From Pseudomonadota bacterium (GTDB lineage Bacteria; Pseudomonadota; Alphaproteobacteria; Acetobacterales; Acetobacteraceae): a stretch of DNA of 7,826 nucleotides. The stretch spans positions 1 to 7,826 of the forward strand of contig JAJZFF010000389.1 in the NCBI GenBank assembly GCA_021805485.1, in the 5' to 3' direction. The position numbers were made by a program, and so were the translations under genes. Under the pieces are notes generated by a model. The model saw nothing but the letters and a program-made list of their open reading frames with translations. It ran no database searches and was not told the origin of the DNA. Shown piece by piece: positions 1 through 6,129 of the stretch (its first letter is position 1; the number at the start of each line of letters is the position of its first letter).

Positions 1-1
1 C

Positions 2-163
2 GCCGTGCTCGCCGCCATCGTCGCCGGTGTGGTGGCCTATCTCTCGACCGCCTTCCTGATGCGCTATTTCCGCGATCACGACCGCTGGGCCCTCGGCCCC
101 TTCGCCGCCTATTGCGCCCTGTTCGGCGCGCTGAGCCTGATCCTGATCCCGTTCGGCGCCTGA
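2..163 (+). CDS. uppP: Undecaprenyl-diphosphate phosphatase, C-terminal end (partial)
   Basis: The frame is open from the window edge and ends at TGA 161-163, giving the last 53 residues of a membrane protein. The visible part has a hydrophobic helix ending in AYLSTAFLMRYFR, a short polar loop (DHDRWALG), the segment PFAAYCALFG and a final hydrophobic helix ending in IPFGA. This pattern of a helix, then an LxRYF-type motif, then PFAxY, then a last helix matches the C-terminus of the UppP/BacA family. Those inner-membrane enzymes dephosphorylate undecaprenyl diphosphate to recycle the lipid carrier for peptidoglycan and other envelope polymers. The catalytic motifs lie upstream of the window and cannot be checked. 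The stop codon overlaps the ATG of the next gene by one base, so the two are probably co-translated. Another polytopic membrane protein with a similar tail cannot be excluded. Confidence 0.68.
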   Translation, partial: AVLAAIVAGVVAYLSTAFLMRYFRDHDRWALGPFAAYCALFGALSLILIPFGA

Positions 164-1338
164 TGGCAACTGCGCGCCCCGACATCGTCCGGCTGATGGG
201 CGCGCGCGGGGCGCGCAGCATCGCCCAGGGCGCGCTGGTGGTCGATTTCGCCCTCTATGTCACCAAACTCGGTTGGAGTGCGGCGTTCCTCGGCGTCGTC
301 TTCGCCCTGTCGATCCTGTTCGCCGTCGCGGTGACGACGCTGGTCGGCCCGGCGAGCGACCGCTTCGGCCGCAAGCGCTTCGTCCTCGTCTACGAGGCGA
401 TCTCGGTGCTTGCGTCGCTGATCGGCCTGCTCACGCAGGCGGCGCTGCCGCTCGCCTTCGCCGCGGTGATCGGCGGCTTCGGCCGCGGTGCGAACGGTGC
501 CGCCGGCCCCTTCGCGCCGGCGGAACAGTCCTGGCTGTCCGGCCTGATCGAGAAGCGGGAGTTCGGCAGCGTGCTGTCGATCAACACCGCGATCGGGTTT
601 TTCGGCATGGGCATCGGCGCCGTGCTCGCCGGGTTGATCGGCGCGGCGCGGCCGATGTTCGCCGTGCCGCTCGCCGCCTCGCTCATCGCCACAATGCTGC
701 TCACCCTCACCCCCGATCCGCCGCGCGAGGCCGCAGCCCGGACGGAGGGGCACGAAGCCGTCTCGAAGGCGGAGAACAGCCTGCTCTGGAAGCTCGCCGG
801 TCTCAACATCCTCAACGGCACCGGGATCGGCCTGTCCGGCCCGTTCATCTCCTGGTGGTTCGCCGCCCGCTACCATGCGGGGGCTTCCGCCATCGGCCCG
901 GCGCTCGCCATCGCCTTCGCCGCCGCCGGCATCGCCGCGCTGACCACCGGGCGGCTGACCCGGCGGCTCGGCACGGTGCGCGCGGTGGTGCTGATGCGCG
1001 GCATCGGGCTGGTCAGCCTGTTCGCCCTGCCCTTCTCGCCGAGTTTCGGCGTGGCACTGGTCGTCTATGCCCTGCGCTCGGCCTTCAACCGCGGCACCGC
1101 CGGGGCGCGCCAGGCGGTCGCCCTCGGCCTCGTGCGCGGCGAGCGGCGGGGGCTTGCCGCCAGCGTCAACACGATCTCGGTGCTGCTGCCGCGCGGCATC
1201 GCCCCGGCGCTGGCCGGCGTGCTGTTCGAGTCCGGCGCCCTCGCAGCCCCGTTCCTGCTCGCCGGCCTGTTCCAGGGCGCGTATCTGGTTATCTATCCCC
1301 GCGTCTTCGGACGCCACGATCCTTCGAGGTCCGCATGA
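163..1338 (+). CDS. Major facilitator superfamily permease
   Basis: This encodes 391 residues, a normal length for a 12-helix MFS transporter. Hydrophobic segments fall roughly at residues 18-36, 41-61, 75-93, 95-112, 139-158, 163-181, 209-231, 242-262, 272-290, 293-310, 334-355 and 360-378, with a polar central loop at about 184-207. The loop between helices 2 and 3 carries the MFS signature motif A, GPASDRFGRK (62-71). A degenerate copy, GRLTRRLGTVR (263-273), sits at the equivalent place in the second half. Such proteins move small molecules across the inner membrane, mostly by proton coupling; motif A with a DHA1-like layout suggests export, but the substrate is unknown. The ATG at 163 is preferred over a TTG at 112 because it overlaps the upstream stop (TGATG) and the protein then starts just before helix 1. 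No clear Shine-Dalgarno sequence precedes it, which fits translational coupling. Confidence 0.88.
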   Translation: MATARPDIVRLMGARGARSIAQGALVVDFALYVTKLGWSAAFLGVVFALSILFAVAVTTLVGPASDRFGRKRFVLVYEAISVLASLIGLLTQAALPLAFAAVIGGFGRGANGAAGPFAPAEQSWLSGLIEKREFGSVLSINTAIGFFGMGIGAVLAGLIGAARPMFAVPLAASLIATMLLTLTPDPPREAAARTEGHEAVSKAENSLLWKLAGLNILNGTGIGLSGPFISWWFAARYHAGASAIGPALAIAFAAAGIAALTTGRLTRRLGTVRAVVLMRGIGLVSLFALPFSPSFGVALVVYALRSAFNRGTAGARQAVALGLVRGERRGLAASVNTISVLLPRGIAPALAGVLFESGALAAPFLLAGLFQGAYLVIYPRVFGRHDPSRSA

Positions 1339-2084
1339 TCCGTCGCCTCTGCCTGCTGCTGGCACTGCTGGTTCCATTCACCGCCCAGGCCCATGTCAAT
1401 CTCGCCGCCGTGCCGATCGGGCGGATGGACCTGCCCTGGTGGCGGCACCGCTTCGAGCACACCAAGCAGGAGGCGCGCGAGCATCCGGACGCCAGGCTGG
1501 TCTGGCTCGGCGATTCGATCACCGAATACTGGCACCGCGAGGGCCCGCACCCCTACCAGCAGATCCTGCCGATCTGGCGCCACTATTACGGACGCTACGA
1601 TGCGCTGAATTTCGGCCTGATCGGCGACACCACGGCGAGCGTGATCTGGCGGATCGACCATGGCGAATTCGCCGGCCTGCATCCCAGGCTCGTCGTGCTG
1701 CTGATCGGCGCCAACAATCTCGGCCGCACCCATTGGGGCGCGGACCAGACGGTGCCGGGAATCGAGGAGGTGGTGCGCGACCTGCACCGCCACGTCCCCG
1801 GCGCGCATGTGCTGCTGCTCGGCATCCTGCCCTCGATCCGCTCGGCGTGGATCAGCGCGCAGACGCGGATCATCAATGCCGATCTCGCCCGCCGCTATGC
1901 CGGTAGCCGCCTGGTGACGTTCCGCAATGTCGGCCACGTGCTGGAGGTCGATGGCCGCGCCGACCCCGCGCTCTATGTCGACCCGCGCATGCACCCGCCC
2001 GAGCCCGCCCTGCACCCCGATGCCGAGGGCATGCGCCGGATCGCCGCCGCGTTGCAGCCGACGATCACCCGCCTGATGCGCTGA
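1335..2084 (+). CDS. Secreted SGNH/GDSL hydrolase, PAF-acetylhydrolase Ib-like
   Basis: This encodes 249 residues. Residues 1-19 are a typical Sec signal peptide (Arg-Arg, a Leu-rich core, then AQA before His20), so the mature protein should be periplasmic or exported. SGNH blocks are visible: GDSIT at 59-63 (nucleophile Ser61), NFGLIGDTT at 92-100 (block II Gly), GANN at 125-128 (block III Asn) and LHPDAEG at 226-232 (catalytic His227). The stretch IGDTTASVIWRI resembles the catalytic subunits of mammalian PAF-acetylhydrolase Ib. The family normally has Asp three residues before the His (DxxH); here that place, residue 224, is Pro, next to Glu223. Family members are serine esterases or acetylhydrolases on lipids, glycans or small esters; the substrate here is unknown. 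The ATG overlaps the stop of the MFS gene and has GAGG at 1326-1329, five bases upstream. Confidence 0.85.
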   Translation: MIRRLCLLLALLVPFTAQAHVNLAAVPIGRMDLPWWRHRFEHTKQEAREHPDARLVWLGDSITEYWHREGPHPYQQILPIWRHYYGRYDALNFGLIGDTTASVIWRIDHGEFAGLHPRLVVLLIGANNLGRTHWGADQTVPGIEEVVRDLHRHVPGAHVLLLGILPSIRSAWISAQTRIINADLARRYAGSRLVTFRNVGHVLEVDGRADPALYVDPRMHPPEPALHPDAEGMRRIAAALQPTITRLMR

Positions 2085-2102
2085 CCGCCCGGCTCAGAGC
2101 GC
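2078..2102. terminator. Possible weak hairpin spanning the two convergent stop codons
   Basis: The plus-strand and minus-strand genes converge with only nine bases between their stop codons (2085-2093). GCGCTGA at 2078-2084 can pair with TCAGAGCGC at 2094-2102, leaving a two-base bulge and a nine-base loop; the arms contain the two stop codons themselves. There is no T-run on either side, so it is not a classic intrinsic terminator. It is reported because no other termination signal is visible between the blocks. The low complexity of the arms means chance is a real alternative. Confidence 0.25.
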
Positions 2103-3935
2103 GCCCCAGGGCACGAAGGCGATCGCCAGCAGGCCCAAGACCAGCGCGGCGAGATAGCCCCAGATGGTCTTCAGGGCCCGGTTCGGGTCGATGTCGGTCA
2201 TGATCCCGGCGGCGTAATAGCCAAGCCCGAACGGCGGCGCGAACAGGCCGATACCCATGGCAAGGATGACGATGATGCCATAGCGCACATCGCCGATATG
2301 CAGCGTGCGGGCGATCGGAAACAGGATCGGCCCGAACAGCACCAGGATCGGGATGCCCTCGAGAATGCTGCCGAGCACGATCATCAGGAAAATCGAGCCC
2401 AGCAGGAAGCCGTAGCGCCCGCCCGGCAGGGCCAGCATCAGCCGGGTGATGTCGTCCGCGAAGCCGGACTGCGTCAGCGTCCAGCTCATCGCGGTCGCCA
2501 CCGCGATGATGAACATGATCGCCCCCGACAGCCCGACCGCCTTCGCCGCGCAGTCATACAGCGCCGCCGGCCGGAATCCGCCATAGAACACGACCCCGAG
2601 CACGATCGCATAGACGGTGCCGATGGTGGCGACCTCGGTCGCGGTGGCGATGCCGTCGATCACGGCGAAGCGGATCACGAAGGGCAGCGCCAGCGCCGGC
2701 AGGCCGTGGAGGAAGCTCCGCAGGATCCGCCGCGCCGGCACGCGCGGCGCCGAGGCCACCGCATGAGCCGCCGCCCAGACGCGCGAGAGCAGCGCCAGAA
2801 TGATCGCCAGCAGGATGGCCGGCATCAGCCCCGCGGCGAACAGCGCGGAAATCGAGGTTCCGGTGACCGCGCCGATGATGATCAGCACGATCGAGGGCGG
2901 TATCGTCTCGGCCATCGCGCCGCAGCACGAGACGACCGAGAGAATGTGCCCCTCGTCGATCTTCTGCCGCTTCATCTCCGGCACCACGATCGGCGCGACG
3001 GCGGCGAGATCGGCCGTCTTCGCCCCGGAGATGCCGGAGACGAGCAGGATGCCGCCGATCAGCACATAGAACAGCCCGCCCTTCACCGGGCCGATCAGCT
3101 CGGTGAGGAACCGCATCATCGCCGGCGCGAGCCGGGTGACGGTCAGCAGCCCGCCAAGCAGCACGAACAGCGGCACCGCGAGCAGGATGATCGAGGAGGT
3201 GCCCTGCTCCACCTGGCTCGCCATCACGGCGAGCGGCGCGCCCTGCGTGACCATCAGGTAGAAGGTGGTGCAGAAGCCGAAGGCGAAGGCGATCGGCACG
3301 CCGGCCAGCACGGTCGCGAACAGCATCGCGATGAAAACGAAGATCACCTCCGCCAGCGTGTCGGCGGCCAGGGCCCGGCCGGCCAGCCACGCCGCCCCGA
3401 CGATGACCGCCGCACCCACTGCGCCGCGCCAGAAATCCCCGCCCCGATGCGCGAACAGGTCGCGCAGCAGATAGAGCGCGATCAGCGCGAAGCCGGCCAC
3501 CAGCCCCGCCGCTTCCCAGGCGCTGGAAATACCGAGCTGCGACAGCGAGGACAATTGCTCGACCTGAAGGAAGACGAGGCTCGGCCCGATCATCGCCAGC
3601 ACGGAAGCGAGCTGGATCACATCCGCCCCGGCCCGGAACCGGGCCTGCCAGTGCGCCGGCAGGCTGTGCACCAGCGCCGTCATCCGCATGTGCCGGTCGT
3701 CGCGCACCGCGATCGCGGCGCCGATCATGGTGAGCCAGACGAACACCAGCCTCGCGAATTCCGTCGACCAGATGAGCGGATGGATGAACACCGTGCGCGC
3801 GATGATGCCGGCGAACAGCACCAGCACCTCCACCGCCAGCAGCACGACACCAGCGCCATCCAGTGCTGCATCGGCGATCCTCGCAACCGGGCGGCGCATC
3901 CTGCCGGACGCCATGGTTGCAGAACATGCCTGCAT
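2094..3935 (-). CDS. TRAP transporter fused membrane subunit (DctQ-DctM)
   Basis: This encodes 613 residues that join the small and large membrane subunits of a tripartite ATP-independent periplasmic transporter. Residues 20-165 form the four-helix DctQ part, with the family pattern EFARLVFVWLTMIGAAIAVR (59-78) followed by the conserved His82 region. Hydrophobic residues at about 171-190 look like the extra linking helix of fused proteins. Residues 195-613 are the DctM (ion-transporter superfamily) part, with SGAKTADLAA (303-312), AETIPPSIVLIIIG (342-355), ATATEVATIG (430-439), GSILEG (522-527) and GLFAPPFG (563-570). DctM uses an ion gradient, usually sodium, to import substrate handed over by the binding protein. 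Two usual motif residues differ: TPTE is here TATE, and TPPxG is here APPFG. The start at 3935 is chosen for its strong ribosome site; an open frame 33 codons longer has no such support and would include the intergenic hairpin. Confidence 0.93.
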   Translation of the reverse strand: MQACSATMASGRMRRPVARIADAALDGAGVVLLAVEVLVLFAGIIARTVFIHPLIWSTEFARLVFVWLTMIGAAIAVRDDRHMRMTALVHSLPAHWQARFRAGADVIQLASVLAMIGPSLVFLQVEQLSSLSQLGISSAWEAAGLVAGFALIALYLLRDLFAHRGGDFWRGAVGAAVIVGAAWLAGRALAADTLAEVIFVFIAMLFATVLAGVPIAFAFGFCTTFYLMVTQGAPLAVMASQVEQGTSSIILLAVPLFVLLGGLLTVTRLAPAMMRFLTELIGPVKGGLFYVLIGGILLVSGISGAKTADLAAVAPIVVPEMKRQKIDEGHILSVVSCCGAMAETIPPSIVLIIIGAVTGTSISALFAAGLMPAILLAIILALLSRVWAAAHAVASAPRVPARRILRSFLHGLPALALPFVIRFAVIDGIATATEVATIGTVYAIVLGVVFYGGFRPAALYDCAAKAVGLSGAIMFIIAVATAMSWTLTQSGFADDITRLMLALPGGRYGFLLGSIFLMIVLGSILEGIPILVLFGPILFPIARTLHIGDVRYGIIVILAMGIGLFAPPFGLGYYAAGIMTDIDPNRALKTIWGYLAALVLGLLAIAFVPWGAL

Positions 3936-3940
3936 CGTTT

Positions 3941-3949
3941 CTCTCCCCC
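3941..3949 (-). promoter_or_regulatory. Ribosome binding site fixing the TRAP membrane subunit start
   Basis: Read on the minus strand this is GGGGGAGAG. Its GGAG core ends seven bases before the ATG at 3935. It selects this start over upstream in-frame ATGs and over the downstream ATGs at codons 8 and 13. Confidence 0.75.
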
Positions 3950-4007
3950 GGTCGTTCCGCTCGCGCGGCGCCGTCTGTTCTTGTCGTCGCGTTTCAGCTG
4001 CCCGCAT

Positions 4008-4043
4008 GGCGGACGGTTCGGGAGCCTCACCCAACCGTCCGCC
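4008..4043 (-). promoter_or_regulatory. Intergenic stem-loop between TRAP binding protein and permease
   Basis: GGCGGACGGTT (4008-4018) and AACCGTCCGCC (4033-4043) are perfect reverse complements, an 11-bp stem around 14 bases. In the minus-strand RNA the loop can tighten further because it begins with GGG and has CCC near its end. The stem starts 13 bases after the stop codon of the binding-protein gene and ends 72 bases before the ATG of the membrane subunit. No T-run follows, so a full terminator is unlikely. From known transport operons in which the binding protein is needed in excess, the likely role is to protect the 3' end of the upstream message or to reduce read-through into the permease gene; that role is inference. 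The rest of the 121-base gap shows only the ribosome site. Confidence 0.7.
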
Positions 4044-4056
4044 GGCGGGCGCGGCC

Positions 4057-5073
4057 TTATTCCAGCGGGCCGGCCGTCTTTTCGAGCAGGTCCCACGCCT
4101 CGGCGCCGAATTTCTGCTTCCAGTGCGGATAGTATTTCGCCTTGCCGAGCACGCCGCGGAACGTCGCCTTGTCGACGTCGAGGATGTCCATCCCCTTCGC
4201 CGCGAGCTTCGATTTCAGCGAGTTGCCGAGATCGGCGATGTCCTGCCGCTCCGCATGTCCCGCCTTGCCAAACGCCTCGGTCACGATGTCCTGCCATTTC
4301 GCCGGCAACCGCGCGAACGCCGGCTTGTTGCCGATGATCAGGTAACCGTCCCAGGCGTGCTGGGTCATGCTCAGATATTTCTGCACGTCGTAGAGCTTCG
4401 CCGTGTAGATGATCGGCAGCGGATTTTCCTGGCCGTCCACCACGTGATTTTCGAGCGAGGTATAGACCTCGCTGAAATCGATCGCGGTCGGCGCCGCGCC
4501 GAACGCGGCGAACATGGACGAGAGGATCGGCGCCGGCGGCACGCGGATCTTGAAATTGTGCAGATCCGCCGGCGACTTCACCGGCTTCGTGCCGGAGGTG
4601 ACGTTGCGGAATCCGTTTTCCCAGCTCGGCCCGATCTGATGCATGCCGTGGGCGTCGATCTTCCTCGCGATATAGGCGCCGAGCGGACCGTCCACCGCCG
4701 CCCACACATCCTTCGGCGTCAGGAAGGCGTAGCCGATATTGACGATTCCGGCAGCCGGAATCGTCGTTGCCAGAACGGAACTGGCCATGTTCATGATCTG
4801 GATACCGCCGAGCCTGGTCTGCGCGATCAGCTGCTTGTCGGTGCCGAGCTGCGCCGCGGGGTAGAGCTTGATCTCGAGCCCGCCATCGGTCGCCTCGCGG
4901 ATCGCCTTGATCGCCTGCGCCGCGCGAATGTTCACCGGATGGCTCGGCTCCTGGCCGGTGGCCATCTTCCAGCGGAACTGCGCGGCATCGCCCCTGCGGG
5001 TCAGGATCGCGAAGGCCGGCACGGATGCCGCCCCCACAAGCAGCGTGCGCCGCCGGATCGTGTTATTGCTCAT
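4057..5073 (-). CDS. TRAP transporter substrate-binding protein (DctP family), Tat-exported
   Basis: This encodes 338 residues, the normal length for a DctP-family periplasmic binding protein. The N-terminus has NTIRRRTLLVGAASVPAF (4-21), a twin-arginine signal followed by a modest hydrophobic core, with cleavage probably near Ala30-Ala31. Mature-protein signatures of the family are visible: the HP-x-N start of the first lobe (45-48), QLGTDKQLIAQTRLG (75-89), WENGFRNVTS (151-160) and KIRVPPAPI (175-183). Arg177 of KIRVP is the position that usually salt-bridges the carboxylate of the ligand. VYTSLENHVVDGQENPL (203-219) is the hinge-region signature. A retained Arg177 favours an acidic ligand such as a sugar acid, but the ligand is not identifiable. 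GGAGGA lies seven bases upstream of the ATG. It is the fourth gene of the block, 51 bases after the transketolase C half. Confidence 0.94.
   Translation of the reverse strand: MSNNTIRRRTLLVGAASVPAFAILTRRGDAAQFRWKMATGQEPSHPVNIRAAQAIKAIREATDGGLEIKLYPAAQLGTDKQLIAQTRLGGIQIMNMASSVLATTIPAAGIVNIGYAFLTPKDVWAAVDGPLGAYIARKIDAHGMHQIGPSWENGFRNVTSGTKPVKSPADLHNFKIRVPPAPILSSMFAAFGAAPTAIDFSEVYTSLENHVVDGQENPLPIIYTAKLYDVQKYLSMTQHAWDGYLIIGNKPAFARLPAKWQDIVTEAFGKAGHAERQDIADLGNSLKSKLAAKGMDILDVDKATFRGVLGKAKYYPHWKQKFGAEAWDLLEKTAGPLE
4741..4765 (-). repeat. Perfect 11-bp inverted repeat inside the TRAP binding-protein gene
   Basis: GACGATTCCGG (4741-4751) and CCGGAATCGTC (4755-4765) are exact reverse complements separated by CAG. 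In the minus-strand message this forms an 11-bp stem with a three-base loop. It falls in codons for residues 103-111 (TTIPAAGIV), so the sequence is also protein-constrained. It may be a structured pause or stability element, a binding site for a dyad-symmetric regulator, or chance. The repeat itself is certain; a function is not. Confidence 0.6.
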
Positions 5074-5080
5074 CGTTGTT

Positions 5081-5086
5081 TCCTCC
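5081..5086 (-). promoter_or_regulatory. Strong ribosome binding site of the TRAP binding protein
   Basis: On the minus strand this reads GGAGGA, seven bases before the ATG at 5073. It is a near-consensus Shine-Dalgarno sequence and clearly better than those of the two transketolase halves. This agrees with the binding protein being made in excess within the operon. Confidence 0.75.
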
Positions 5087-5124
5087 GTTTGAAATGAAGC
5101 AGGCCGGGCTTTGATGTTGGCGTC

Positions 5125-6129
5125 TCAGAGCCACGCCCTGATCTGCCGCGCCATAGCTTCGGCCGAGATGCCGTAGCGGTCGTGCAGCGTCGGCAGCGCG
5201 CCGGCCGCCAGGAACTCGTCCGGCAGGCCGATCTGCCGGAAACGGGGTGCGATGCCGGCGCGCAGCATCCCGGCCGCCACGGCCTCGCCGAGCCCGCCGA
5301 CCACCGTGTGGTTCTCGGCGACGACGACGAGGCGTCCGCCCTTGCCGGCGGCGGCGAGGATCGTCGCGAGATCGAGCGGCTTGATCGTCGCCGCGTGCAG
5401 CACCTCGACGCCGATGCGGTCCGCCTCCAGCATCTCGGCGGCCTGCAACGCGCGCATCGTCGCGAGCCCGGTCGAGATCACCAGAACATCGTTGCCGGTC
5501 CGGATCGTCTTGGCCTTTCCAAGCTCGAACGTGTAGCCATATTCGTCGAGAATCAGGGGCACGTTGCCGCGCAACAGCCGCATGTAGACTGGTCCGTCAT
5601 GCGCCGCGATCGCCGGTGTGGCCTGCGCGATCTCGTGCGCGTCGGCCGGATCGACGATGGTGAGATTCGGCATGCCGCGGAAAATCGCGATGTCCTCCGT
5701 CGCCTGATGGCTCGGCCCGTAGCCGGAGGTCAGGCCCGGCAGGGCGCAGACGATCTTCACGTTGAGCCGTTCTTCGGCGATCGCCATGCAGATGAAGTCA
5801 TAGGCGCGGCGGGCGGCGAACACGGCATAGGTCGTCACGAAGGGCAGCGCCCCCTCGCGCGCGAGGCCGGCGGCGGCCGACATCAGCAGCTGCTCGGCCA
5901 TGCCCATCTGGTAGAAACGCTCCGGATAGGCCTTCGCGAAAATGTGCAGGTCGGTATATTTCGCGAGATCTGCGGTCAGCCCGACGATCTCGGGGCGCAT
6001 CTTCGCCAGCTCGACGAGCGCGTTGCCGAACGGCGCCGGCGCGGTGCGCTGGCCGGGTGCGGCGATCGAGGCGATCATCGCCGATGTGGTCAGGCGCGTC
6101 TTCGGCGCCCTGGTCTGTGCGGTGCTCAT
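5125..6129 (-). CDS. Transketolase C-terminal half (split transketolase)
   Basis: This encodes 334 residues that cover the pyrimidine-binding and C-terminal domains of a transketolase. The catalytic Glu that activates thiamine diphosphate is Glu79 in MGMAEQ (75-80). GPSHQATEDIA (138-148) carries the substrate-loop His141, and PADAHEIAQA (161-170) is also typical. The C-terminal domain begins near residue 212 (GNDVLVISTGLATMRAL), and AENHTVVGGLGEAV (271-284) is its usual strand-turn signature. The enzyme needs the N-terminal half, encoded just upstream, to form the active site with thiamine diphosphate at the dimer interface. Together they transfer a two-carbon ketol group between a ketose and an aldose. 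The ATG at 6129 shares one base with the TGA of the N half. An in-frame start 18 codons upstream, inside that gene, is less likely. The first 30 residues are Ala/Thr-rich and poorly conserved. The ketose donor cannot be deduced. Confidence 0.92.
   Translation of the reverse strand: MSTAQTRAPKTRLTTSAMIASIAAPGQRTAPAPFGNALVELAKMRPEIVGLTADLAKYTDLHIFAKAYPERFYQMGMAEQLLMSAAAGLAREGALPFVTTYAVFAARRAYDFICMAIAEERLNVKIVCALPGLTSGYGPSHQATEDIAIFRGMPNLTIVDPADAHEIAQATPAIAAHDGPVYMRLLRGNVPLILDEYGYTFELGKAKTIRTGNDVLVISTGLATMRALQAAEMLEADRIGVEVLHAATIKPLDLATILAAAGKGGRLVVVAENHTVVGGLGEAVAAGMLRAGIAPRFRQIGLPDEFLAAGALPTLHDRYGISAEAMARQIRAWL

Noticed and set aside
199..216. GCGCGC repeats near the start of the MFS gene
   Set aside because: Short alternating GC stretches are common in DNA of this composition and here simply encode Ala/Arg/Gly.
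273..1334. Plus-strand frame extending upstream of the SGNH hydrolase and overlapping the MFS gene
   Set aside because: The upstream 354 codons are Arg/Ala/Pro-rich shadow sequence. The real protein starts at 1335 with a signal peptide and a Shine-Dalgarno sequence.
109..1377. Minus-strand open frame of 422 codons antisense to the MFS gene
   Set aside because: It has a low-complexity, highly charged composition complementary to a hydrophobic permease and no domain. The plus-strand frame has clear MFS motifs.
3936..4034. N-terminal extension of the TRAP membrane subunit by 33 residues
   Set aside because: The extension is polar, covers the intergenic stem-loop and has no good ribosome site, whereas the ATG at 3935 is preceded by GGGGGAG at ideal spacing.
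2298..4337. Plus-strand open frame of 679 codons antisense to the TRAP membrane subunit gene
   Set aside because: Its product is rich in Arg, Gln, His and Asp and low in hydrophobic residues, as expected from the reverse complement of a membrane-protein gene in GC-rich DNA. It has no recognisable domain and runs across the intergenic hairpin.
5074..5124. Possible hairpin (AAGC / GCTT) between the transketolase C half and the TRAP binding protein
   Set aside because: The stem is only four bases and has no supporting T-run or symmetry; the gap is adequately explained by the ribosome site.
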